Source: Rhodobacteraceae bacterium PARR1 (GTDB lineage: Bacteria; Pseudomonadota; Alphaproteobacteria; Rhodobacterales; Rhodobacteraceae). Taken from it: DNA of 42,004 bases. Within the stretch, counting starts at the first letter, position 1. Every line of letters begins with the position of its first letter. The notes beneath the pieces are model-generated. The model was not told the DNA's origin. It worked only from the letters and a program-made list of their open reading frames with translations, and made no database searches. The stretch spans positions 1 to 42,004 of the forward strand of contig NKIT01000016.1 of assembly GCA_002256185.1 (NCBI GenBank), written 5' to 3'. Positions 7,086-16,600 of the stretch are shown piece after piece. The position numbers and the translations under genes were made by a program.

Positions 7086-7988
7086 CTATATCGCCTCATC
7101 CGGCCCTACCACCTGCCGCGTGCCTTCGCGGGCTGAGATATAGACCGCTGACCCGATCAGGATGCAGACGCCAAGGATGGTCCAGCCATCGGGCAGATCG
7201 CCGAAGAACCACCAGCCCAAGACCGTGGCCATGACGATCTCGGTATAGGCCAAGGGCGCGAGGAGTGAGGCTTCGGCGTTTTCATAGGCGCGGGTGATCA
7301 GCAGGTGGCCCAAGGTGGCGATGCTGCCGACAAGCGCAAATTGCGCCCATTGCCAAAGGCTTGGCGCTTGCCAGACGAAGATCACGCCTGCGGTGGTGAG
7401 GATGGCCCCCATCAGACTGGTGTGGAACATCGTCACCACCGGGGTGGTGCGGCCTTTCATCAATCGCGTCACCAGCATGTAGCAGCCAAGGCTGATGCCC
7501 GATCCCAAGGCGAGCCATGATCCGGGGCCAAAGGCCGACAGGCCGGGGCGCAGGATGATCAGCGTGCCGACAAAGCCCACGGCGACGGCGGCCCAGCGGT
7601 TGAGGCCGACCCGCTCTTTCAGGATCAAAGGCGAAAGCGCCGTGACGATCAGCGGTTGAACGAAAAAAATTGCCAAAGCATCGGCGATGGCCATGGTTTT
7701 CAGTGACCAGAAGAACAGGAAGGTCGCAGCGATCAGAAAGCCTGCGCGCAACAGGTGCCACTGCGGGCGGTCCGGGATCAGGCTGCGCGCGCCGCCCTCG
7801 GCCAGCACAAAGGGCAAGGTGAGGACCACGCCAAAGGCCATGCGCGCCCAGACGATCATCAGGATCGGCACGCCCGCCTGACCCAGATACTTCGCCACCA
7901 CATCAAGAAACGGCAACAGCGCCATCGCGGCGATCAGCATCAGCACGCCTTTCAGCGGCGATGTCGGGGGGTGGGTCTGGCCTGTCAT
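7086..7988 (-). CDS. EamA/DMT-family transporter with island-derived C-terminus
   Basis: An inner-membrane drug/metabolite transporter of 300 residues with about ten hydrophobic helices in two EamA repeats (about 12-145 and 155-285). The substrate is not predictable. It starts 9 bp after the LysR stop, so the two are probably co-transcribed; the context with gcdH may hint at an organic-acid substrate. The last four codons (DEAI) and the stop lie left of or across the right att copy (7099-7111) and are therefore largely island DNA. Joining the frame at att to the tRNA would give a different ending, antisense to the tRNA (see findings). Confidence 0.88.
   Translation of the reverse strand: MTGQTHPPTSPLKGVLMLIAAMALLPFLDVVAKYLGQAGVPILMIVWARMAFGVVLTLPFVLAEGGARSLIPDRPQWHLLRAGFLIAATFLFFWSLKTMAIADALAIFFVQPLIVTALSPLILKERVGLNRWAAVAVGFVGTLIILRPGLSAFGPGSWLALGSGISLGCYMLVTRLMKGRTTPVVTMFHTSLMGAILTTAGVIFVWQAPSLWQWAQFALVGSIATLGHLLITRAYENAEASLLAPLAYTEIVMATVLGWWFFGDLPDGWTILGVCILIGSAVYISAREGTRQVVGPDEAI
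7099..7111 (+). repeat. Attachment-site core, right copy (inside transporter gene)
   Basis: An exact 13-nt copy of the tRNA 3' end, TCCGGCCCTACCA. It lies within the 3' codons of the minus-strand transporter gene, covering part of the VVGPD codons. Confidence 0.8.
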
Positions 7989-7997
7989 GGGCAGGGC

Positions 7998-8930
7998 TTA
8001 GCTGCCCCCCTGCCCCCCTGCCCGCCTGTTCGCGGCATCGGGCGTCGGGCGTGGCACCTGCGCGGTGATCCAATCGCGAAAGGCCGCAAAGCTGGGGCGC
8101 GGCGGGGTGTCCTTTGGCCATGTCAGGTAATAGCTGCCTGCCGACCGTTCCGCCGCGCCGATGGCTTTTAGTCGCCCAGAACGCAGGTCGTCGGCGATCA
8201 GGAAACCGGGGAGCAGCGCCACACCAAGGCCGTGGATGGCCCCCTGTTGCATGGTGGCGAATTGGTCAAACAACATACCGCGCGGGCGTTGCCCCGGCAG
8301 CCCTTGGGCGGCGAACCAGCGGCCCCAATCGCCCGTGCGGCTGTCGATCATCAGAAGCGGTTGATCCAGCAGCGTTTTTGCCTGCACCGGACCATTGGGC
8401 AAAAGGCCGGGGGCGGCGACGGGGATCACCTCTTCCTCCATCAACAAGAGATGGTCCGCCCCCGGCCAATCGGGGCGACCGTAGTGGATGGCGGCATCAA
8501 ACCCCTCGGCCGCCAGATCAAAGGGGCGCAAGCGGGTGGACAGAGTCAGCGCCACACCGGGATGCGCCGCGCGAAAGCTGGGCAAGCGCGGGGCCAGCCA
8601 ATGCATGCCAAAGGCGGGCAGAATCGCCAGTGTCAGACTGCCCCCGCCGGGAGAGCCGCGCAGCCGCGACGAGGCGGCAGACAGGGTTTCCAACGCCCGC
8701 CGCACTTGGGCGATGTAATCCCGCGCCGCAGGGGTCAGGCGCAGACGCTGGCGGTCCCGGATGGCAAGGGTGACACCCAACTGCCCTTCGGCCTCTTTCA
8801 CGGCGCGGCTGATGGCACCGGGGGTCAGGTTTAATTCTGTGGCCGCAGCGGTGACGGTGCCCAGACGATCCAACGCCTCAAGCGCCAACAGCGACGCGGT
8901 GGAGGGGAAATGGCGGCGCGGGGCCAGCAT
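7998..8930 (-). CDS. LysR-family transcriptional regulator
   Basis: A 310-residue regulator with an N-terminal winged helix-turn-helix (about 10-68, with TAAATELNLTPGAISRAVKE) and a periplasmic-binding-like effector domain (about 95-300), of the GcvA-like subgroup. The ATG at 8930 is chosen: GAGG lies 9 nt upstream and MLAPRRHFPS is a typical start; the TTG at 8948 is less likely. It is divergent from gcdH, an arrangement known for GcdR-type regulators of glutarate/lysine catabolism, so it probably controls gcdH and perhaps the transporter downstream of it. Confidence 0.9.
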   Translation of the reverse strand: MLAPRRHFPSTASLLALEALDRLGTVTAAATELNLTPGAISRAVKEAEGQLGVTLAIRDRQRLRLTPAARDYIAQVRRALETLSAASSRLRGSPGGGSLTLAILPAFGMHWLAPRLPSFRAAHPGVALTLSTRLRPFDLAAEGFDAAIHYGRPDWPGADHLLLMEEEVIPVAAPGLLPNGPVQAKTLLDQPLLMIDSRTGDWGRWFAAQGLPGQRPRGMLFDQFATMQQGAIHGLGVALLPGFLIADDLRSGRLKAIGAAERSAGSYYLTWPKDTPPRPSFAAFRDWITAQVPRPTPDAANRRAGGQGGS

Positions 8931-8969
8931 GTGCGTAAACCTCAACAAGTCATCATAAGGTTTCGATAG

Positions 8970-8982
8970 ATCATCACATGAT
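8970..8982. promoter_or_regulatory. Candidate LysR operator
   Basis: ATCATCACATGAT is a perfect dyad (ATCAT-CAC-ATGAT) in the 105-bp divergent gap between the LysR gene and gcdH. LysR-type regulators usually bind such interrupted dyads between divergent promoters. Confidence 0.45.
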
Positions 8983-9035
8983 TTCGGGCAATAGAGGGCG
9001 CAAGATATGCCTCACGCATCACAGGGGATGGGACC

Positions 9036-10259
9036 ATGAGCCTTGACGCACCGAAACTGAAGTCCAAGGACAAGCCGGATCTGGGCAGCTTTGATTGGGA
9101 AGACCCCTTCCGCCTGAACGATCAGTTGACCGAAGAAGAGCGGATGCTGCGCGACGCCGCCCGCGCCTACGCGCAGGAAAAGCTGCAACCGCGCGTGGTC
9201 AAGGCCTATGAGACCGAACAGACCGATCCTGAGATTTTCCGCGAAATGGGGGCGATGGGGCTGCTCGGTGTGACGGTGCCGGAGGAATACGGCGGGCTGG
9301 GGGCCTCTTACGTCGCTTACGGTCTGATCGCGCGTGAGGTGGAGCGCGTCGATTCGGGTTACCGTTCGATGATGTCGGTGCAATCCTCGCTCGTGATGTA
9401 TCCGATCTATGCTTACGGCACGGAATCGCAGCGGGCGAAGTTTCTGCCAAAGCTGGCGAGCGGCGAATGGATCGGATGTTTTGGTCTGACTGAACCCGAC
9501 GCCGGGTCTGATCCGGCGGGCATGAAGACCGTGGCCAAGAAAACCGCGAATGGCTACGTGCTGAACGGCGCGAAGATGTGGATTTCCAACGCGCCGATTG
9601 CCGATGTCTTTGTGGTCTGGGCCAAGTCCGAGGCGCATGGCGGCAAGATCAAGGGTTTCGTGCTGGAAAAGGGCATGACGGGCCTTTCTGCGCCGAAGGT
9701 CGGCGGGAAACTGTCGCTTCGTGCCTCGATCACCGGCGAGATCGTGATGAAGGATGTGGAAGTGGGCGAAGATGCCCTGCTGCCGAACGTTGAGGGTCTG
9801 AAAGGCCCCTTCGGCTGTCTGAACCGCGCGCGTTACGGCATTTCCTGGGGCGTGATGGGGGCGGCAGAGTTCTGCATGCATGCCGCGCGGCAATATGGGC
9901 TGGACCGCAAGCAATTCGGCAAACCGCTGGCCGGGACGCAGCTTTATCAGTTGAAGCTGGCCAATATGATGACCGAGATTGCCTTGGGCTTGCAGGCCTC
10001 GCTCCGTGTCGGGCGGCTGATGGATGAGGCGAATGCCGCACCTGAGATGATTTCGATCATCAAGCGCAACAACTGCGGCAAGGCGTTGGATGCGGCCCGC
10101 TGGGCGCGCGACATGCACGGCGGCAACGGCATCCAGCAGGATTTTCAGGTGATGCGCCATATGGTGAACCTTGAAACGGTGAACACCTATGAAGGCACCC
10201 ATGACGTGCACGCGCTGATCCTTGGGCGGGCGATCACGGGCGTGCAGGCGTTTTTCTGA
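9036..10259 (+). CDS. gcdH: Glutaryl-CoA dehydrogenase
   Basis: An FAD-dependent acyl-CoA dehydrogenase that oxidises and decarboxylates glutaryl-CoA to crotonyl-CoA in lysine/tryptophan breakdown, passing electrons to ETF. The 407 residues have the usual three-domain fold. FAD-site motifs [12 protein letters not shown] and WISNAP are present, as is RKQFGKPL. The catalytic base is Glu386 in [20 protein letters not shown], a pattern characteristic of glutaryl-CoA dehydrogenase rather than other family members. It has its own terminator downstream (10284-10319). Confidence 0.95.
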   Translation: MSLDAPKLKSKDKPDLGSFDWEDPFRLNDQLTEEERMLRDAARAYAQEKLQPRVVKAYETEQTDPEIFREMGAMGLLGVTVPEEYGGLGASYVAYGLIAREVERVDSGYRSMMSVQSSLVMYPIYAYGTESQRAKFLPKLASGEWIGCFGLTEPDAGSDPAGMKTVAKKTANGYVLNGAKMWISNAPIADVFVVWAKSEAHGGKIKGFVLEKGMTGLSAPKVGGKLSLRASITGEIVMKDVEVGEDALLPNVEGLKGPFGCLNRARYGISWGVMGAAEFCMHAARQYGLDRKQFGKPLAGTQLYQLKLANMMTEIALGLQASLRVGRLMDEANAAPEMISIIKRNNCGKALDAARWARDMHGGNGIQQDFQVMRHMVNLETVNTYEGTHDVHALILGRAITGVQAFF

Positions 10260-10283
10260 GCGGGTTCGCGCGGACGCATCAAG

Positions 10284-10319
10284 ACACCCTCGCCCGACGG
10301 CGGGGGTGTTTTCGTTTTT
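10284..10319 (+). terminator. Rho-independent terminator of gcdH
   Basis: The 11-bp stem ACACCCTCGCC (10284-10294) / GGCGGGGGTGT (10299-10309), with one G-T pair and a CGAC loop, is followed by TTTTCGTTTTT. It lies 25 bp after the gcdH stop. Confidence 0.9.
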
Positions 10320-10337
10320 GCACTAGAGTGGCCGAGA

Positions 10338-10580
10338 GGACCGACGCGGGAATGTCCAGTGGACATTCCCGCCGGTCCGATTGCGGCTGAGGCAACGAAG
10401 CCGCAAGGGGCGGTCAGCAGGCTGGACAATTGGAGCACGGGGCGCGCCCGACCGGGTGGGCGCGTCTTCGCGCCCGCCAAAGGGCGGGCGGGCGCGGCCC
10501 GTGCTGGGGCAGCACGGGCGGGCATGGGGCCAAGGTTGCGCTTCGCGCGGGTCACTTGCCCCGCGCGACTGACCCCCAAG
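10338..10580. repeat. Block of consecutive GC-rich hairpins between genes
   Basis: Consecutive inverted repeats fill this gap. GCGGGAATGTCC is mirrored by GGACATTCCCGC around AGT and extended by an outer GGACCG/CGGTCC. TTGCGGCT (10381-10388) pairs with AGCCGCAA (10399-10406). GGTGGGCGCG pairs with CGCGCCCGCC. GCCCGTGCTG (10497-10506) pairs with CAGCACGGGC (10510-10519). CGCGCGGG pairs with CCCGCGCG. No convincing gene is present although frames are open, as expected in high GC. It may be a dispersed structured element or a non-coding RNA. Confidence 0.6.
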
Positions 10581-10641
10581 CGACCTCGACCGCAACGTTT
10601 TCCCCCTTTTCCTCGCCCCGCCTTCCCCTATCCTGCCGCCG

Positions 10642-12030
10642 ATGAAACAGACCCGCACCCCGGCCCGTTTGGGCGATGTCTCTTACTGGTATGTCGATAT
10701 CGGCATGCCCTCCCCCCGCCCACCGCTTTCGGGCGACACCACGGCAGATGTCTGCATCATCGGCGCGGGCTACTCGGGCCTTTGGTCAGCCTGGTACCTG
10801 AAACAAGCCGCACCCCATCTGCGCATCACGGTCGTGGAAAAGCGCTTTGCGGGATATGGCGCGTCGGGTCGCAATGGCGGCTGGCTGTCGGGTGGCTTTG
10901 CGTGGAACCACAGCCGCTACGCCGCGCATGCCGGGGTCGAACCCGTCAAGGACATGGTCCGCGCCATGAACGCCACCGTGGATGAGGTGATCCGTGTGGC
11001 CGAGGCGACCGGCATCGACGCCGACATCCACCGCACGGATGAGCTGATGGTCGCCACCACCCCCGCCCAACTGCACCGCGCAAAAGCCGAGGTCGCGCAT
11101 CGCCACCACTGGGCCGAAACCCGCGTCCGCATGATCGACGGCGCGGAACTGGCGCAGCGTATCCACATTCCCAACTCCATCGGCGCGATGGTGGTTGACG
11201 GTGTGGCACGCGTGCAACCGGCGAAACTGGTGCGCGGTCTGGCGTCGGCGGTGGAACGGCTGGGCGTCACGATTGCCGAGGGCACCACGGTTCTGGCGAT
11301 CGCCCCCGGCTTGGTCGAAACCGACCATGGCACGATCCGCGCCCGCCATATCCTGCGCTGCACCGAAGGCTTCACCGCCACCCTGCCGGGTTTGCGGCGC
11401 GACTGGCTGCCGATGAATTCCGCCCAGATCGTCACCGACCCGCTGCCAGCAGAGGTCTGGGACAAGATCGGCTGGCAAGACGCGGAAATCATTGGCGATT
11501 TTGCCAATGCCTATTGCTATTGCCAACGCACTCGCGACGGTCGCATCGCCGTCGGCGCACGCGGCACGCCCTACAAGTTCGGCTCACAGATCGACATGGA
11601 CGGCGCACCAGATGCCGCCACCATCGCCCGCCTGACCGCCATCTTGACCCGCCACTTCCCGGCAGCGGCAGATATTGGCATCGCGCATGGCTGGTGCGGC
11701 GTGCTGGGTGTGCCGCGCGACTGGTGCGCGACCGTGGGGCTTGATCCGGCCACCGGCATGGGCTGGGCGGGCGGCTATGTCGGGGGCGGCGTCTCGACCT
11801 CGAACCTCGCCGGACGAACCCTCGCCGATCTGGTGCTTGGGCGCGACACGGCGCTGACGCGCCTGCCTTGGGTCAATCACCGCGTGCGGAAATGGGAGCC
11901 GGAACCGTTGCGCTGGCTGGGCGTCCACGGGCTTTATGCCACGCTGGTGGCGGCGGACCGGCGCGAGGCGGCGTCAAATGGCCCACCATCACGCCTTGCG
12001 CGCTTGGCAAACCGGGTGATGGGGCGCTGA
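10642..12030 (+). CDS. FAD-dependent oxidoreductase (DAO family)
   Basis: A 462-residue flavoprotein of the glycine/D-amino-acid oxidase superfamily, closest in style to gamma-glutamylputrescine or amine oxidases (PuuB-like). The dinucleotide-binding motif VCIIGAGYSGLWSAWYL is near residue 40, followed by ASGRNGGWLSGG, typical of this family. The C-terminal FAD contact is the GMGWAGGYVGGGVSTSNLAG region. The substrate cannot be told from sequence alone. No clear ribosome site precedes the ATG. The phosphatase gene follows 58 bp later on the same strand and may be co-transcribed. Confidence 0.87.
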   Translation: MKQTRTPARLGDVSYWYVDIGMPSPRPPLSGDTTADVCIIGAGYSGLWSAWYLKQAAPHLRITVVEKRFAGYGASGRNGGWLSGGFAWNHSRYAAHAGVEPVKDMVRAMNATVDEVIRVAEATGIDADIHRTDELMVATTPAQLHRAKAEVAHRHHWAETRVRMIDGAELAQRIHIPNSIGAMVVDGVARVQPAKLVRGLASAVERLGVTIAEGTTVLAIAPGLVETDHGTIRARHILRCTEGFTATLPGLRRDWLPMNSAQIVTDPLPAEVWDKIGWQDAEIIGDFANAYCYCQRTRDGRIAVGARGTPYKFGSQIDMDGAPDAATIARLTAILTRHFPAAADIGIAHGWCGVLGVPRDWCATVGLDPATGMGWAGGYVGGGVSTSNLAGRTLADLVLGRDTALTRLPWVNHRVRKWEPEPLRWLGVHGLYATLVAADRREAASNGPPSRLARLANRVMGR

Positions 12031-12088
12031 TCCCCCTTGCCCCGCAGGCGCGGCGCAGGTCAGATGCGCGCGCAACGCGGGGGATGTC

Positions 12089-12739
12089 ATGGCCGCAGTG
12101 ATCTTTGACCTTGATGGCACGCTGGTGGACAGCGCCGCCGATATTCATGCGGCGGTGAACCTGCTGCTGACCGAAGAAGGCCACCCCGGCCTGACCCGCG
12201 CGCAGGTGACCGCGATGGTCGGAGCCGGCGTCGGCGTCCTTCTGGACCGTGTGATCGCCGCGACCGGGCTGAACCCCGCCGGGCGAGACCGACTGCTGAC
12301 CCGGTTCATGCTGATCTATGAACAGGGCAGCGCCAACCTGACCCAGCCCTATCCGGGTGTCTCAGCGGCGCTTGCAGACCTCTCCCGCGCAGGGCTGACG
12401 CTGGGTCTGTGCACCAACAAACCGCTACGCCCAACCTTGGCGATCCTGACCGCCTTGGGATGGCAGGACCATTTCGCCAGCGTGATCTGCGGCGACAGCC
12501 TGCCCACGCGCAAACCCGATCCGGCCATGCTGCATGCCTGCGTCGCAGGTGTGGGCGGCGGGCCGGTGCTGTTTGTCGGGGACAGCGAGGTGGATGCGGA
12601 AACCGCCCATGCGGCAGGGGTGGGATTCTTGCTGTTCACCGAAGGCTATCGCAAGTCGCCGGTTTCGGCCTTGAACCCTTTGGCGAGTTTCAACGGCTAC
12701 GCCGGCCTGCCCGCCTTGGTCGCGCGGTGTATGGCGTAA
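12089..12739 (+). CDS. gph: Phosphoglycolate phosphatase-like HAD hydrolase
   Basis: A 216-residue HAD-superfamily phosphatase with all four motifs: FDLDGTLVDS (nucleophile Asp7 and Asp9), LCTNKP, the Lys of TRKPDPAML, and VGDSEVDAETA. A small helical cap lies between motifs I and II. In bacteria this subfamily hydrolyses 2-phosphoglycolate formed by DNA repair or by Rubisco oxygenation; substrate assignment is by family resemblance. The ATG at 12089 follows GGGGGAT. Two hairpins follow the stop. Confidence 0.87.
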   Translation: MAAVIFDLDGTLVDSAADIHAAVNLLLTEEGHPGLTRAQVTAMVGAGVGVLLDRVIAATGLNPAGRDRLLTRFMLIYEQGSANLTQPYPGVSAALADLSRAGLTLGLCTNKPLRPTLAILTALGWQDHFASVICGDSLPTRKPDPAMLHACVAGVGGGPVLFVGDSEVDAETAHAAGVGFLLFTEGYRKSPVSALNPLASFNGYAGLPALVARCMA

Positions 12740-12774
12740 GGGGGCGCTCGCGCCCCCTCTGGGCCTTTGGCCCA
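12739..12774 (+). terminator. Double hairpin after gph
   Basis: GGGGGCG (12740-12746) pairs with CGCCCCC (12751-12757). Then TGGGCC (12760-12765) pairs with GGCCCA (12769-12774) around TTT. There is little T-run, but the position right after the stop fits transcript ending or 3'-end protection. Confidence 0.55.
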
Positions 12775-12775
12775 T

Positions 12776-12808
12776 TCACCCCCTGAGGATATTTATCGCA
12801 GAGAAGAC
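12776..12808 (+). repeat. Extragenic repeat motif, copy 2
   Basis: TCACCCCCTGAGGATATTT (12776-12794), spacer ATCG, then CAGAGAAGAC (12799-12808). It matches copy 1 at 9-40 in both blocks and follows the gph hairpins. Confidence 0.6.
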
Positions 12809-12828
12809 CGGGGCTTGATAACGGGGGC

Positions 12829-13491
12829 TTAGAGAAGGGTGACGTGCAGGCCATCGGGACCGGTCAGGGTGGCGCTGCGGCCGGTGCCCAGCACGCGCAA
12901 GCCGCGCCAGAGCGGGGCTGCCGACAGGCTGGCCGCGTCATGGCCGGGGGGGGCGTAAAGTTCGATCACGCTTTGACCCGCGGACAGGAAGCGCACGGCA
13001 ATGGTGCCCTCGGCCCGGATCAGGTCAAAGGCGGCGACGGGTTTGGCGCCCAGATCGGTGAAGAACGCGGCACTGGCAGCGATGTCGGTACAAGGAATGC
13101 CGATGTGGTCATGGCCGGGACGATGCGGTGCTGCCGCAGTGCCACGCTTGGCGCAAAGCTCGATCCGCGCGCCCTCTGGCCCTTGCAGGAAGGCGTAGCG
13201 CACACCATGCGCCCAGAATTCGGCGATTTCCTTGGGACCGTCGGGGGTGGTCTCTTCCAGCACCGCCCCATGGGCCAAGAACCCTGCAAGGGCGGCGTCG
13301 GTGTCATTCACCGCCAAAGCCAGATGGTCAATCCCGCCATGCCCGCGCGGGCCATCCGCCTGCACAAGCGCGATGCGCTGGTCGTTCAGGCGCAGCAGAT
13401 CACCATCGCGGGCAAAGCCGAACACGTCGCGCAGCAGCTTTTCGGCCCCGGCAAGGTCTTGCACGGCAAGTTCGGGGACGATCTCTTTCAT
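12829..13491 (-). CDS. VOC-family (glyoxalase/dioxygenase fold) protein
   Basis: A 220-residue protein with two vicinal-oxygen-chelate modules. The first is around residues 1-115 (EIVPELAVQDLAGAEKLL, then GIDHLALAV). The second is around 120-220 (HDHIGIPCTDIAASAAFF, then SVIELYAP). Such proteins bind a divalent metal and act as glyoxalases, dioxygenases or resistance proteins; the exact reaction is not evident. The ATG at 13491 has a strong AGGAGG 5 nt upstream, so the long open upstream extension to 13665 is not used. It lies downstream of the RND pump genes on the same strand, 127 bp away. Confidence 0.8.
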   Translation of the reverse strand: MKEIVPELAVQDLAGAEKLLRDVFGFARDGDLLRLNDQRIALVQADGPRGHGGIDHLALAVNDTDAALAGFLAHGAVLEETTPDGPKEIAEFWAHGVRYAFLQGPEGARIELCAKRGTAAAPHRPGHDHIGIPCTDIAASAAFFTDLGAKPVAAFDLIRAEGTIAVRFLSAGQSVIELYAPPGHDAASLSAAPLWRGLRVLGTGRSATLTGPDGLHVTLL

Positions 13492-13618
13492 GCGGCCTCC
13501 TGCGGGATGATTGCACCTTTTGTCGTGGCCAATCTGCGTCCGCCCGTCTGTCGCATGCCCCGCAAGGGGGATCAACCTGACTTTCGCGTGCGGATGGGCG
13601 CCAGACGGGCGCTTGGCG

Positions 13619-16600
13619 TCATTCCGCGGGATGCGCCTCTGCGACCGGGGTTTCGGGGGCGGCACTCATCCGCGTGCGGCTGATGACAGTGTAAAAGGCC
13701 GGGACGACGAACAGGGTGAACATCGTGCCAACGGTGATGCCAGAAAAGATCACCAGACCGACCGAATAGCGCGCCGCCGCCCCGGCCCCGCTGGCGATGA
13801 TCAGGGGGATCACACCAAGCGCCATCGCGGCGGTGGTCATCAGGATCGGGCGCAGGCGCACCTTGGCGGCGATGATGATGCCCTCACGCGCCGAAAGCCC
13901 CCGCTCGCGCCGTTGCTGGTTGGCGAATTCCACCATCAGGATGCCGTGCTTGGTGATCAGGCCGATCAGCGTGATCAGACCCACCTGCGTGTAGATGTTC
14001 AGACTGCCAAGCCCGAGGTTCAGCGGCACCAGCGCGCCGAAGATCGACAAGGGCACCGTCATCAGGATGATGAAGGGATCGCGGAAGCTTTCGAACTGCG
14101 CCGCCAGCACAAGGTAGATCACGATCACCGCCAGCGCGAATGCCAGCAGGATCGTGTTGCCCTCAGTCACCTCAAGCCGGCTTTGACCGGAATAATCGAC
14201 AAAGAAGCCGTCTGGCAGCAGCGGGCGGGCGATTTCCTCAAGCTTGGCCAGACCATCGCCAGTGGACACCCCCGGCAAGGGCAGCGCCGACAAGGTGGTG
14301 GAATTGAGCTGGTTGAACTGCTCAATCGCCGACGGCGACACCTGCGTTTCGATGCTGACCACGGCGGACAGTGGCACCATCTGGCCCGTGGTCGCCCGGA
14401 TGTAGAATTGCGCCAGCTTTTCGGGATTGTCGCGATAGGTTTCGGGCACCTGAAGGATGACGTCGTAACTGTTGGAATCGCGGTCAAATTGCGCCACGGC
14501 CCCGCCACCGACCAAGAGGCCCAGCGTCGTGCCGATGTCGCGCGCGGGCAGGTTCAGCGCCGCCGCGCGTTCGCGGTCGATGCGGATGCGCACCTGCGGC
14601 GCGTTATAGGCCAGCGAGTTTTGCACGATGATGAACCGGCCCGAGGCTTGGGCTTTCTGCCGGATTTCCTCGGCCACCTCATAGATGCGCGACGGATCGC
14701 CGGTGGATTGCAGGACCATGCTGATCGGCAGACCGCCGCCCGCACCCGGCAGCGATGGCGGCGCAAAGACAAAGGCCTGCACGCCCGTGACCGGGGAGAG
14801 GCGGCCTTGCAGATCGGCCTGTATTTCCTTTTGCGACCGTGTGCGTTCCGACCAATCCTTGAACGCCCACAGGGCGATGGCCGAATTGGTGGACCCGCCA
14901 AAGCCGGTGATCGAGAAATTGGCGTCGAGTTCCGGCAAGTCCTTGGTCAATTCGCGCATCTGATCGACATAAGTTCGGGTATAGGCGCTGGTCGCATAGG
15001 GCGGCGCGCTGACAAAGGAGAACAACGCGCCGGAATCTTCCTCGGGTGCCAGTTCGGAGGAGGTGTTCAGAAACAAGAACCCGCTCAGCCCCATCAGAAC
15101 CGCGACCACGAGAAAGGTCACCGGGCGATAGTTCAGCGACCCTGACACCCGGCGTTCATACCAATTCGCCAGCCGCTCAAAACTGCGGTCCACCACCTGT
15201 TGAAAGCGCGAATGATTGCCCCGCGTCAGCAGGCGCGCGGCCATCATCGGGGTGATCGTGACGGCAACGATGCCAGAGATGATCACCGACCCCGCCAAAG
15301 TCACGGCAAATTCGCGGAACAGTGCCCCCGTCAGACCGCCGGTAAAGGCCAAGGGCGCAAAGACGGCGGCCAAGGTGATGGTCATGGCGACGACGGGGCC
15401 GAAGATTTCCTTCATGCCGATAAAGGCGGCTTGGATCGGGCGGAAACCTTCCTCGATATGGCGGTGGATGTTTTCGACGACCACGATGGCGTCATCGACC
15501 ACCAGACCAATGGCCAGGACCATGGCCAAGAGCGACAGAAGGTTGATCGAATAGCCAAAGAGATAAAGGATGAAACACACACCCAAGAGCGACAGCGGGA
15601 TCGTCACCACGGGCATCAAGACCGACCGGAACGAGCCTAGGAACAGCAGGATGATAACGATAACAATCGCCACAGCCTCGGCAATCGTCTTGAACACCTC
15701 GTCGATCGAGGCGCTGATCTGTTCGGTGCTGTCATACATCAAGGACAGCTTCATCCCCTGCGGCAGGCTGGCCTGAATCAGCGGCAGTTCCGCCAGAACG
15801 GCGGCGGACATGTCCAAGGGGTTGGCCCCCGGCGTGGGGAAGATGCCGATGAAGGTGCCGGGTTCCCCGTTGAAATTCACGATGGTGTCGCTGCTGGCCG
15901 CCGCCAGTTCCACCCGCGCCACATCGCCCAACCGCACCACGGCATCGCCATCGGCGCGGACGGGCAGGGCTGCAAAGGCCTCAGGCGTGCGCAGGGTGGT
16001 GTCCATGGTGATGGAGTATGAGACGTATTCGCCCTTGGTCTTGCCGGGGGCGGCAAGGAAGTTTGCCGCATTGATCGCGCCCAACACCTCGGGTGCTGTC
16101 ACGCCACGCCCTGCCAGTTTGATCGGGTCGATCCAGACCCGCATCGCATAGGTCGCCCCGCCCAGCACCTGTATTTCGGCCACGCCGGGAATGGTGGACA
16201 TGCGCGGACGGATCACGCGCTGGATGTATTCGGTGACCTGCTCGGCGGTCATCTGCGGGTTCTGCATCGCCAGATACATGGTGGCAAAGGTCATGCCCGT
16301 GCCTTTGACGATGGTGGGGTCCTCGGCCTCGGACGGCAACTGGCTGCGGACCTGCTGGACCTTCGACATCACCTCGGTCAGCGCGACATCGGGATTGGAC
16401 CCCAGCCGCATGTTCACAGTGACAACCGAAGCCGAAGGGCGCGAGCTGGAGGTGATGTAATCCACGTTTTCCGTGGTGGCGATGGCGGCAGAGATCGGCG
16501 CGGTGATAAACCCCTGGATCAGGTCAGGTGCCGCACCGGGATAGACCGTGGTGACGGTGATCACGGTTTCCTGCACCTCGGGGTATTGGCGGACGGGCAG

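Larger units (their letters stand above)
6034..7111. mobile_element. Micro-island integrated at the CAT tRNA
   Basis: A segment of about 1.08 kb between two 13-bp att copies, visibly richer in A+T than its flanks. It holds a GACGGTATC repeat cluster, a 5'-only integrase fragment, one intact gene for a helix-turn-helix protein and about 120 bp of non-coding DNA. It cannot move by itself because the catalytic part of the integrase is missing. It is most simply a deletion remnant of a larger genomic island or prophage that kept both ends. Confidence 0.75.

Noticed and set aside
10359-10985. Frames through the hairpin block
   Set aside because: Open only because of high GC and repeats; they run into the flavoprotein gene in the wrong frame.
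13511-15145. Long frame antisense to the RND transporter
   Set aside because: No recognisable domain and typical shadow composition.
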